Below, one piece after another: positions 1-10,500 of a stretch of 64,000 nt of DNA. Source of the stretch: Roseateles aquatilis. GTDB lineage: Bacteria > Pseudomonadota > Gammaproteobacteria > Burkholderiales > Burkholderiaceae_C. Below the pieces are notes generated by a model. That model was given only the letters and a program-made list of their open reading frames with translations. It had not been told where the DNA came from and made no database searches. The first letter of the stretch is position 1. Each line of letters starts with the position of its first letter. The stretch is taken from positions 310,001 through 374,000 of the forward strand of contig NZ_NIOF01000001.1 of NCBI RefSeq assembly GCF_002205645.1. The letters run 5' to 3'. Both the position numbers and the translations under genes were made by a program.

Positions 1-1098
1 TTCCGCGGCGCGATGCCGGCCGGCCGCATCAACATCGGCGTGCCGTACTACACCCGCGGCTGGAAGGATGTCGTCGGCGGCACGAACGGGCTGTGGGGCC
101 AGGCACCGCAGGCCGACCAGAGCAAGTGCCCCGCCGGCACCGGCGGCGGCACGGTGCAGAAGTGCGGCGCCGGCGCGGTCGGCATCGACAACCTCTGGCA
201 TGACCTCGACGTGTCGGACAAGGAAGTGCCCGCCGGCTCCAACCCGCTGTGGCACACGATGAACCTGGCCTCGGGCCGCCCCGGCAGCTACCTCGCCGCC
301 TACGGCCTGAACCCGGCGACGAACCCGGCCGATCAGCTGGTGGGCAGCTACGTCCGCAACTACGACGCGACGCTGGTGGCGCCGTGGCTGTGGAACGCGC
401 AGAAGAAGGTGTTCCTGAGCATCGAGGACGAGCAGTCCCTGGGCGTGAAGGCGCAGTACGTGGCCGATCGCGGCATCGGCGGCGTGATGTTCTGGGAGCT
501 CGCCGGCGACTACGCCTTCGACACCGCCCGCAACGAGTACTTCATCGGCAACACGCTGACGAACCTGCTCTACACCAAGCTGAAGACGGCGGCGCCCTAC
601 GGCAACCGGCTGACGTCGGCGAGCCTGCCGGCGGAGACGCTGGCGATCTCGTACGCGCTGGACGGCTTCGCGCTGGGCGACAGCAACTACCCGATCACGC
701 CCAAGCTCACGCTGACCAACAACAGCACGATCACGCTGCCCGGCGGCACGGAGTTCCAGTTCGACGTGCCCACCGCGATCCCGTCGACGGTGAGCGACCA
801 GAGCGGCTTCGGGCTGACGGTGATCGGCAACGGCTCCAACCCGGCCGGCAACAACGTCGGCGGCCTGCGCAACGACTTCCACCGCGCCAGCTTCAAGCTG
901 CCCGCCTGGCAAAGCCTGGCCCCCGGCGCCAGCGTGACCGTCACCATCAACTACTACCTGCCGATGCCCATGCCCAGCAACTGGACCGTCACCGTGAACG
1001 GTCGCAGCTATGCGCTGGCGCAGGAGGCGCGCCGCGGCGCGGTGCCCGCCGCCGCTTCGGCCAGGGCGACCCCGGCCGCCACGGCCGCGCGCAAGTGA
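1..1098 (+). CDS. GH18 chitinase, C-terminal part (cut by window edge)
   Basis: The reading frame is open from the first base, so this is the 3' part of a larger gene. The first ~180 residues are the end of a glycoside hydrolase family 18 TIM barrel: INIGVPYYTRGW and the late-barrel strand GVMFWELAGDY match the equivalent parts of the next gene (LNVGIGFYGRGW, GAFFWEFSGDD). The catalytic DxxDxDxE strand lies upstream of the window. After the barrel comes a ~150-residue Ser/Thr/Asn-rich beta-sandwich-like region (LAPGASVTVTINYY), possibly a carbohydrate-binding module, and an Ala-rich tail. It is expected to be secreted and to cleave chitin. It ends 47 bases before the next chitinase on the same strand, so the pair may be co-transcribed. 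The family call is firm; the binding role of the C-terminal domain is inferred. Confidence 0.88.
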   Translation, partial: FRGAMPAGRINIGVPYYTRGWKDVVGGTNGLWGQAPQADQSKCPAGTGGGTVQKCGAGAVGIDNLWHDLDVSDKEVPAGSNPLWHTMNLASGRPGSYLAAYGLNPATNPADQLVGSYVRNYDATLVAPWLWNAQKKVFLSIEDEQSLGVKAQYVADRGIGGVMFWELAGDYAFDTARNEYFIGNTLTNLLYTKLKTAAPYGNRLTSASLPAETLAISYALDGFALGDSNYPITPKLTLTNNSTITLPGGTEFQFDVPTAIPSTVSDQSGFGLTVIGNGSNPAGNNVGGLRNDFHRASFKLPAWQSLAPGASVTVTINYYLPMPMPSNWTVTVNGRSYALAQEARRGAVPAAASARATPAATAARK

Positions 1099-1145
1099 TG
1101 ACCCGGACCTCCCGCCCCCACCAACCCCGAACCAAGGAACTCGAC

Positions 1146-3179
<2,034 letters not shown>

Positions 3180-3267
3180 TCCGGCCGACGTCGATCGGCC
3201 GAGGGGAATCGACCGGATCCCCCGGCCCGGCCTGACGGGCCGGGGCGACCTGGCCGGCCCCCCGCCC

Positions 3268-3308
3268 TCGGGCCCCGCCGCCGATCCTCGGCGCGGGGCC
3301 CGTTTCAT
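3268..3308 (+). terminator. Rho-independent terminator after the chitinase pair
   Basis: The 9-bp arms GGGCCCCGC (3270-3278) and GCGGGGCCC (3293-3301) form a strong hairpin followed by GTTTCATT. It lies about 90 bases after the chitinase stop and before a convergent gene. The T-run is short, so termination efficiency is uncertain. Confidence 0.6.
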
Positions 3309-3368
3309 TGGCGCGCTGCCGTCCTCATGCGTCGGAACAACGATCGACCGCCCTCGGCGCGTGGTCCT

Positions 3369-4490
3369 TCATTGGTGCGATGACAGTTGCGGGAGCCGCG
3401 CGAGCGCCTCCTCGGCGATCTCCAGCGCGCTCGTCAGTCCGGGCGATTCGATGCCCATCAGGTTGAGCAGGCCCGGCACGCCGTGCTGCGCCGGACCGTC
3501 GATGCGGAAGTCCGGCGCGGGCTGATCGGCCGCATGGATCTTCGGACGCACGCCGCTGTACGCGGGTTGCAGCGCGCCGTCGGGCAACGCGGGCCAGTAA
3601 CGGCGCACGTCGGCATAGAAGACGTCCGCGCGCGACGGGTCGACCTCGTAGTCGATCTGATCGGGCCGCGTCACCTCGTCCAGCCATTGGGCGTCGGGAC
3701 CGAAACGCGCCTGCCCGCCGAGGTCCAGCGTCAGATGCACGCCCAGCCACGCGTCCTGCGGCAGCGGATAGACCAGCCGGGAGAACGGCGCCCGCCCCTG
3801 CAGCGAAAAGTAGCAGCCCTTGCTGAATCGCGCGGCCGGCGGCGTCGGCAGGCCCTCGATGTTGGCCGCGAGCAGCGGCGCGCTCAGCCCGGTCGCGTTG
3901 ACGACGACGCGAGCACCGAGTGCCATCTCCGCGGTCTGCACAACATGTCCCACGCCATCGCGACGCACCGCGGTCACCTCGGCGCCGAACGCGATCGCGC
4001 CGCCGTGACGTTCCAGGTCCCCCTGCAACGACAGCATCAGGCCGTGGCTGTCGACGATGCCGGTGGACGGCGACAGCAATGCCGCCTCGCAGCGCAGTTG
4101 CGGTTCGAGCGCCTGCGCTTCGTCGCGCGTCAGCCATCGCAGATCCAGCACGCCGTTGGCCGCGGCCTTGGCCTGCAACGCGCGCAGTCCGGCGATCTGG
4201 TCGGCGGAAGTCGCCACCACCAGCTTCCCGCAGCGCCGATGCGCGACGCCGTGCGACTCGCAATGCGCGTAGAGCAACGCCTTGCCGCGCACGCACAGGC
4301 TCGCCTTCAGCGATCCGGCGGGGTAGTAGAGCCCGGCGTGAATGACCTCGCTGTTGCGCGAGCTGACGCCGGTGCCGATCGCATGCTCGCGCTCCAGCAC
4401 CAGCGTCTCCAGGCCGCGCCGCGCGAGCGCCCGTCCGATCGCGAGGCCGACGACGCCCGCCCCGATCACCACTGCATCGACTTGATCCAT
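3369..4490 (-). CDS. NAD(P)/FAD-dependent oxidoreductase, L-2-hydroxyglutarate oxidase-like
   Basis: This 373-residue protein belongs to the DAO (glycine/2-hydroxyacid oxidase) fold. The N-terminal Rossmann motif for FAD is [20 protein letters not shown], followed by an acidic strand end (VLERE) and the [15 protein letters not shown] block typical of LhgO/YgaF-like L-2-hydroxyglutarate dehydrogenases. The C-terminal part has the family-like YSGVRPKI and [16 protein letters not shown] segments. It probably oxidises a 2-hydroxyacid and passes electrons to quinone; the substrate is inferred from family only. The start chosen is the ATG at 4490, directly before the Rossmann motif. A start 21 codons upstream would add a basic tail with no recognisable function. 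It converges with the chitinases and no operon partner is evident. Confidence 0.85.
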   Translation of the reverse strand: MDQVDAVVIGAGVVGLAIGRALARRGLETLVLEREHAIGTGVSSRNSEVIHAGLYYPAGSLKASLCVRGKALLYAHCESHGVAHRRCGKLVVATSADQIAGLRALQAKAAANGVLDLRWLTRDEAQALEPQLRCEAALLSPSTGIVDSHGLMLSLQGDLERHGGAIAFGAEVTAVRRDGVGHVVQTAEMALGARVVVNATGLSAPLLAANIEGLPTPPAARFSKGCYFSLQGRAPFSRLVYPLPQDAWLGVHLTLDLGGQARFGPDAQWLDEVTRPDQIDYEVDPSRADVFYADVRRYWPALPDGALQPAYSGVRPKIHAADQPAPDFRIDGPAQHGVPGLLNLMGIESPGLTSALEIAEEALARLPQLSSHQ

Positions 4491-4530
4491 CCGGCGATTG
4501 TGCCGAGGCCCCACTGCGACTCGCCACGGA

Positions 4531-4675
4531 GATCCCGTCGCGTGTCGACGCACGGGCGATTGGTCGATCGATTGGCCGGGTGATCAACGATCAACGATCG
4601 ATGCCCTCGCCACCGACCGACCGATCGACCGATCGATCGTTCCAGCGATCAAGCGATCCAGCGATCAAGCGCGCA
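4531..4675. repeat. GATC-rich short-repeat tract
   Basis: Between the oxidoreductase and the Nudix gene, GATC occurs about eleven times in roughly 145 bases. It sits in short overlapping repeats such as CGATCAA, CCGATCGA and three copies of AGCGATC followed by AA or CA. The right edge overlaps the last codons of the Nudix gene. No coding capacity is recognised here. Confidence 0.55.
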
Positions 4676-5513
4676 GGTCGCCGAGCGCCTGCGCATGCTG
4701 AAGCCCGAACGCGCTCACCGCCGCCGCGTCGTGGCTGAACTCGCCACCGGCCAGCCGCTGGGCGAGGCTTTCCAGGTCGAGCGTCAGGAACTCGCTCACC
4801 TCGCCGTCCCCATTGCGCGGCACGAAGCCAGCGGGCAGTTGAAGGCTGAACACATGCAGCACCTCGTCGTGCAGTCCTTCGGGCTCCATGCGCAGGCTTC
4901 GCAGCGAGCCTCGCGACTGCACGGCGGCGCTCACCGACATCGGCACGCCCGCCTCCTCCCTCAACTCGCGGCGGGCGCAAGCAACCAGGTCCTCGTCCGC
5001 CGCCAACCCGCCCGCGGCGAGGTTGTCCAGCCTGCCCGGATCGGTCGCCTTCGTCATCGCCCGCCGTCCGCAGACGAGGCGTGCGCCCGGCAGGAACCCG
5101 TTGACATGCACCGCGCGGCTCATCAAACCGAAGAAGCGGAACGCGGCCCGCTCCAGGCGGAACAGGACGTCGCCGCGCTGATCGCAAGGGTCGCTCGTGG
5201 GGCGCTCGCACGCATAGCGCTCATCGCGCCAGCCGGTGATCACGCCGCGATCCCGTAGCGCCCGCGCCACTTCACCGATGCGATCGGAACGCTCGTCCAC
5301 GGACAGCGAAGCCGCATCCCATCGCAACACGCCGTCGTGCAATTCGAGCTCCGGCCACACGTCCTTCAACACCGCCTGCCGCATCGGATGCAGCCGCCCG
5401 ATGGGGACGTCGCCGAGCCGCAGCGGCAGCAAGCCCTTGGGCAGCGGCTGCCGCGCCTGTTGCAGGCAACGCGGGATCGCCGCGACGAGCGAAGGAGGGA
5501 GCAGGGAAAGCAT
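4665..5513 (-). CDS. Nudix hydrolase with DUF4743-like N-terminal domain
   Basis: This 282-residue protein is predicted to hydrolyse a nucleoside diphosphate linked to another moiety. The N-terminal ~110 residues resemble the DUF4743 extension found on fungal and bacterial Nudix proteins of the thiamine-pyrophosphokinase-related group. The Nudix domain follows (FFGLMSRAVHVNGFLPG). Its Nudix box begins at GGLAADEDL and ends in ARRELREEAGV, with the Glu residues of REXXEE placed for Mg2+ binding. The ATG at 5513 was chosen; another ATG 15 codons upstream (5558) is possible, and neither has a clear ribosome binding site. The substrate cannot be read from the sequence. Confidence 0.82.
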   Translation of the reverse strand: MLSLLPPSLVAAIPRCLQQARQPLPKGLLPLRLGDVPIGRLHPMRQAVLKDVWPELELHDGVLRWDAASLSVDERSDRIGEVARALRDRGVITGWRDERYACERPTSDPCDQRGDVLFRLERAAFRFFGLMSRAVHVNGFLPGARLVCGRRAMTKATDPGRLDNLAAGGLAADEDLVACARRELREEAGVPMSVSAAVQSRGSLRSLRMEPEGLHDEVLHVFSLQLPAGFVPRNGDGEVSEFLTLDLESLAQRLAGGEFSHDAAAVSAFGLQHAQALGDLRA

Positions 5514-5728
5514 CGCGCGATTCTCGATCAATCCCCCGCGGTGGGGTCCTGCAGCCATCGTCGTGCGCTGGTTTTCACTCGAAACGCGTAGTCAAACGAC
5601 AGCCGGAAGTCATTGATAAATCGCATGGTTCAGTTGACCACGGCTATTCGTTGAATTGGCCTTGGCCTAGATTGCCCCCCATGCCACCGAGCCACCCGCA
5701 AGACCTGTCACCGCAGAAAGGAACCCCC

Positions 5729-6106
5729 ATGAAACTTGCATTGCACAAGGCGCTCCGCAAAGTCGGAGCCACGGACGAGGATGCACACGAAGCTGCGGAA
5801 TCCATCGATCACGCCCTGGATCGACGCATCGACGAGAAGCACCGCCACTTCGCCACCAAGAGCGACATCACGGCGGTGCAAGGCGAGATCGTCGGCCTCA
5901 AAGGCGACATCGCCAACGTGAAAGGTGAAGTCGCCAATCTGAAAGGCGACATTGCCAATGTGAAGGGCGAGATTGCCAGCGTGCGAGGCGAAATGGCCCA
6001 CATGAAATCAGAGCTGATCCGGTGGATCGTGGGCGGCCAACTGACTACCGTCGCGCTGATGAGCTCACTGGTCTTCGCGGTGGCGAGGATGCGCGGCGTC
6101 GCATGA
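5729..6106 (+). CDS. Membrane-anchored heptad-repeat coiled-coil protein
   Basis: This 125-residue protein has no assigned function. After a basic and then acidic N-terminus (residues 1-45), the centre consists of six tandem seven-residue units of the form G(E/D)IAxVK at residues 52-93, which should form a long coiled coil. A single hydrophobic segment near the C-terminus (WIVGGQLTTVALMSSLVFAV) probably anchors it in the inner membrane. The layout resembles DUF1640-type coiled-coil membrane proteins. An AAGGA sequence 7 bases upstream supports the ATG at 5729. It is flanked by genes on the other strand and appears monocistronic. Confidence 0.75.
   Translation: MKLALHKALRKVGATDEDAHEAAESIDHALDRRIDEKHRHFATKSDITAVQGEIVGLKGDIANVKGEVANLKGDIANVKGEIASVRGEMAHMKSELIRWIVGGQLTTVALMSSLVFAVARMRGVA
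5882..6007 (+). repeat. Six tandem 21-bp coding repeats
   Basis: Six in-frame 21-bp units (consensus near GGCGACATTGCCAACGTGAAA) encode the heptads GEIVGLK, GDIANVK, GEVANLK, GDIANVK, GEIASVR and GEMAHMK. The units differ mostly at third positions, so they look like an old expansion under selection for the coiled coil rather than a recent slippage product. Confidence 0.85.
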
Positions 6107-6172
6107 CATACATCGCGCGACGAGTCCCACCGAAAGAAGGACACCCGCCGGCAGTGGCGCCGACGGGTCCGC

Positions 6173-6820
6173 TCAGAAGCTCCCCTGCTTCACCGGCGCC
6201 GCCACGTCCTGCTTGCCGATGGTCGCCGCATAGGCGACCCGCAAGCGTGCCGGGCCGGTCGGCGCGGGCGCGGAGGCCCCGGTGATCGCCACGCCGGTCA
6301 GGCGCACCTCGACGAGGGCGTTGTTCGGATCGATGCCCGCGAACAGCACCAGGCCGTTGGGACCGCTGGGCACGGCGGTCGTCACGCCGTCGGGCTTCCA
6401 GGTCTGCTGGCGAAAGTAGTGGGTCAGTTGCAGGCCCGCGGCGGCGATCTTGGCGCGCTCGTCGTTGCTGGGCTGGTCCGGCGAGGACCACATCACGTTG
6501 ACGTGCATCAGCTTGCGCGACGTGGCGCCCAGGATGTAGGACACGCTGGCCGGCCCAGGTCCGGGCTCCAGCGCCGGCAGCGCGACGACGACGACGCGCG
6601 TCTTCTCGACGTCGTTGTCGAACTCCCGCACCGCGTCGGGCCCGACCTTGAAGTCGTGCTGGATGGCGGCCCGCACCTGGTCCGCCGTCATGCCGAAATG
6701 GGCGCTGCGGAAGCCCTTGATCTGGAACGGCGCGGGGGCGGCCCTGGCGGCCGGCGCATCGGCGGCCACGGCGCCCAGGGACAGGGCGAGGAGGCAAAGG
6801 GTTCGCAAGGTCTTGTGCAT
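6173..6820 (-). CDS. Exported protein of unknown function, last gene of the TPS operon
   Basis: This 215-residue protein has a typical signal peptide (MHKTLRTLCLLALSLGAVAA, cleavage probably near AARAA). The mature part begins with a motif resembling those of small periplasmic proteins, FRSAHFGMTADQVRAAI. It also has YILGATSRKLMHVNVMW and a late strand VEVRLTGVAI. The 233-residue protein encoded just upstream has the same two landmarks (YVFGATSRTLVAVHVAW and VEVRLTGMAF), so the two are paralogs. The start at 6820 lies 13 bases after the stop of that paralog, so they are almost certainly co-transcribed with the TpsA gene. A periplasmic or surface role connected to the exoprotein is inferred from context only. 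No family was recognised. Confidence 0.75.
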   Translation of the reverse strand: MHKTLRTLCLLALSLGAVAADAPAARAAPAPFQIKGFRSAHFGMTADQVRAAIQHDFKVGPDAVREFDNDVEKTRVVVVALPALEPGPGPASVSYILGATSRKLMHVNVMWSSPDQPSNDERAKIAAAGLQLTHYFRQQTWKPDGVTTAVPSGPNGLVLFAGIDPNNALVEVRLTGVAITGASAPAPTGPARLRVAYAATIGKQDVAAPVKQGSF

Positions 6821-6833
6821 GGGGTGTCGCTGG

Positions 6834-7535
6834 TCAGAAGGCGCCGCTCGGGATGCGGTAGACATCGGGGCTGTCGATCTTGGCCACGATCGAATAATGA
6901 AGGCTCGCCGGACCCGCGGGCGCGGGCCGGCGGTCCGGGGCGCCGCGGCGCTCGACGTCGAAGGCCATGCCGGTCAGCCGCACCTCGACCGCGGAGCCGG
7001 ACGCATCGCGCCCGGTGAACAAGGTCAGCGCGCCCGGGCCGGTGACCAGGCCGCGGGTGGTCGCCAGCAGCGGCCATTGCCAACCCGACAGATCCGCCAC
7101 CAGGGCCGATCCCGCCTTCAGCAGCTGGGCCCGTTCCTCGTCCGTCGGTTGGCCTTCCAGCCGCCAGGCCACGTGCACCGCGACGAGGGTGCGGCTGGTC
7201 GCGCCGAAGACATAACTGATCGTCGCGGCACCGCCGGCGGGTGGCAGCGCCGGCACGACGAAGGCCATGCCCAGGGTGCGATCGACGGGGTCCACCGCCT
7301 CCTTCAGCGAGGCCAGCGCGGCCGGGTACTCCGCCGCGATCAACGCGCGCGCGGCTTCGGGCGACAGGCCCCAGACGGCTCGGCCGAAGCCGGTCGCGCG
7401 GTAGGGCTCGTTGTGGATCAGCCAACGCGTGGGCTGGCCGGTCAGGGACAGCTCGGGAACCGGCGTCTGGGCCATCGCGGAACTCATGAAAGTGAGCGCC
7501 AGGCCGGCGAGCAGGGTGTGCAGCAGAGGTTTCAT
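6834..7535 (-). CDS. Exported protein of unknown function, translationally coupled to tpsA
   Basis: This 233-residue protein has a clear signal peptide (MKPLLHTLLAGLALTFMSSA, then MAQ before the likely cleavage site). Its ATG overlaps the TpsA stop codon (ATGA at 7532-7535), which implies translational coupling. The mature part has a WGLSPEAARALIAAEYP segment, corresponding to the FGMTADQVRAAI region of its downstream paralog, and the shared motifs YVFGATSRTLV and VEVRLTGMAF. It has no obvious catalytic residues, lipobox or transmembrane anchor after the signal peptide. It could be a periplasmic chaperone, a processing factor or a surface partner of the giant exoprotein. These are hypotheses from operon position alone. 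Confidence 0.78.
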   Translation of the reverse strand: MKPLLHTLLAGLALTFMSSAMAQTPVPELSLTGQPTRWLIHNEPYRATGFGRAVWGLSPEAARALIAAEYPAALASLKEAVDPVDRTLGMAFVVPALPPAGGAATISYVFGATSRTLVAVHVAWRLEGQPTDEERAQLLKAGSALVADLSGWQWPLLATTRGLVTGPGALTLFTGRDASGSAVEVRLTGMAFDVERRGAPDRRPAPAGPASLHYSIVAKIDSPDVYRIPSGAF

Positions 7536-10500
7536 GGCGACTTGATGAAGTTGAGCGCGCCGTCGATGGCCGCCATCCGGACCCCGACGCCCCAGCCCAT
7601 GACCGTCAATTCGTTCATCGTGCGGGACTGGCGCAAGGCATTGCCGCGCAGATAGTCGGCCGCCCCCTGCGGGTCGGTCTTGACCATCTCCAGGAAGGTC
7701 GCCTGCACTTGCGCCTGCTCGCGCTGGGTCGCCGCCGTGCGGTCCACCAGGGCCTTGTAGTTGTTGTAGAAGGTCACGCTGCCCTCCGCGTTCGCATACG
7801 GCGATTCCATCCATTTCGGGTTCGCGGTCATGAAGGCGAACCGCGCCACCGGGTCGTTCTTGAGTTCGGCGGCCCGTTCGGCCAGGCGGTTCGGCGACGG
7901 ATCGACCGAGCCGAAGATCGCGCCCGCCAGCGCGCCGATCGCGGCGTGTGGATCGATCGTGAAGTTGAAGCTCAGGCGCAGGCCGCCGAGGCCGATCGCG
8001 GCGCCCAGGTCCAGGCCCACCGTCAACGCGCCGTTGGAGATGCCGCCGGTCCAGCGGGCCGCGAAGCCGAGCGAGCCCGGCGAGTACAGCGTGGCGCCCC
8101 CCTCGATGGCGCCGACGCTGCCGCTCAGGCCCGCCGATCCGCCCACCGACGCGCCCACCCCGACCTGCTGCTCGCTGGTCAGCGTCAACGCGCCGTCGAC
8201 CAGGCCGTAGCGGTTCTCCGCGCGGGCATAGGCGAAGGTGCCGGTGGTGACGTCGATGGTGCCGGTGCCGGCGCCGCCGAGCGCGCCCGCCAATCCCGCG
8301 TTCGCGTAGATGCCGGCCGACGCGTCGGCCGTGACGGCCACGCCGTTGCGATCCAGCCGCACCAGGGCACCGGCTTCGGCTTGCGCGCCGTAGGTGATGT
8401 GGCCGGGCCCGAACTCCATGCTCACTTCCAGATGCGCATTGGCCTCGGCCTCGATGCGCACGCCGGTGACGCCGAAACGCGCGAGCGCGTCCACCGTCGC
8501 GCCGGCCTGCGCCGACAGGTCCACGCCGCCCACGTTCACGCTGGTGCCGGTGGCGCCCGAGGCCGAGCCGGTCAGTTCGACATTGGTCCGGTTCACGGTC
8601 ACGCCGGCTTCCGCGCCGGTCTCGGTCGTGACGCGTTCGAAGTCCAGTGCGCCGGGTTCCTCGCCGCGCCGCACGGTGACGTCGAGGCCGTTCCCGCCCG
8701 TGGTCGGCGCGGCGGCGACGGGCGGCGGCGCGACGGCAACCGGCAAGGTCGGCGTGGGGGCCACGCCGACCAGGTTCATGCCCAGCCGCGTGTCCGCGAA
8801 GACCTCCAGCGCACCGACGGAATTGATCGCATAGCCGGCGCCCAGGAAGCTGTCCTTGAGCACGCGGTAGTTGCCGGCGTCCTTGCCGAACAGGCCGGTC
8901 ACGCGGAACTCGATGGTGCCGACCTGCAGCTGGGAGAAGTCCGTCACCTCGGCGCCGGTCATCCGGTTGCGCGCCGTCACGACGGCGTACACCTCGGGAC
9001 CGCTCAGCGCGCCGTCGGCGCCCCGCAGCGTCGGCACGCCGGGATTGCCGACCAGCCCCAGGCCAGGGATGAACACCGCGTTGCTGGTGCTGTAGCTGAT
9101 CCAGGCCGGCGTGATCGTCATCAGGCCGGGGATGCTGCCGGTCTCGGCGATCTTGTAGTTCTTCGCCGACGCGCCCGTCAGTCCGGTCACGACCTGCAGG
9201 TAGGCGCCCACCGGCGTCCTGCTGTCCAGCGGTACGACGGCGCCTCCCTTGAAGTCCAGCATCGCCACGCTGCCGCCGACCTGGTCGCCCACCATCAGGT
9301 TGTCGAAGTTCACCTGCCCGTAGTCGATGCCGACCTGCCAGGGATAGCAGCGCACCAGCTCGCAGGCCTTGTAGTTGCCGTACTGCCCGGACGCGTTGTC
9401 CACGGCGTACCGAAGCTCGCGCTGGGCCACCGCCAGTTGACCGCTGGCCACCGTCGCGCCGCCGTCCAGCGCGGCCACGCGGTAGTTGCCGCTCTTCGTG
9501 CCGACCAGCGCATCGGTGGCGACGCTGTAGCCGTAGCTGCCGACGTCCAGGCGGCCGGTGTAACCCAGCGTGCCGTCGGCGCCCAGCGTCAGCCGCGCCG
9601 ACGGCATCTCCGCCGTGCCGCCGGTGCGCAGGCCGATGTCGTCGTTGAACAGCACGCCGCTCAGCTTGCCGAGATTCGCGGTGTTGCCATAGGTGCTGTT
9701 GGTCGCCGAGGGCATCGTCAACGTCAGCAGCTTGGGCGCGATCAACAGTTGGCCGCCGACACTGCCGGCCACGTCGAACACGTAGTTGCTCGATCCGGGT
9801 CCGGAGATGGCCGTCACCCGGTCGGTGTAGCGACCCGCGTCGCTGCGTTCGGTGTAGGTCGCGACGGCGCCGGTGGTGTCGTTCGTCGCCGTGTAGACGG
9901 GGATCACCGTCTGGCCCGGCACGAGGTTGTCGAACACCGGCTGCCCCGCCACGTAGCTGCCATAGACGGTGTTGCGCGTGGGCAGCGACACCACGCTCAG
10001 CGGGCGCGGGCTGACGGTGATGCCGCCGAAGAACGGCGCCACCAGCGGGTCCCTGAGCGGCAGCGCGTAGTTGCCGGCCTTCGACCCGGTGAGGTAGCCG
10101 GTGTACCAGTAGCTGCCCACGTCCAGCAGCGTGCCCGCCGCGTTGATGTTCTGGCTCGGGTCGCGCGGCACGTTGAGCGTCGTGCGGGCCTGACCGATCA
10201 CCGACACGTCGTCGCCGAACAGCACGCCGCCCAGGGTGAGGCCGGGGAGGTAGTTGCCGTAGACCAGGTTCAGCCCGCGCGGGTCCACCTCCACCGACAG
10301 CACCCGCGGCTGGATGGTGACCCTGCCGGCGCGCATCGGGGGCTGGTCGGACGGCCGGTCGGTCAACACGTAGTTGCTCGCAGCGCTGCCGGTGATGCCG
10401 GTGGCTTGCACCTCGTAGATCCCGACCGGCGTGCGACCGTTGAGGTCGATCTTGTCGCTGCGGAACCAGGCCTGCCAGGTGGCCGCCAGCGTGTCGCCGG

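Noticed and set aside
7532-8760. Contact-dependent inhibition toxin/immunity module
   Set aside because: There is no VENN-type motif or recognisable nuclease or pore toxin, and the following genes carry signal peptides, unlike cytoplasmic CdiI immunity proteins.
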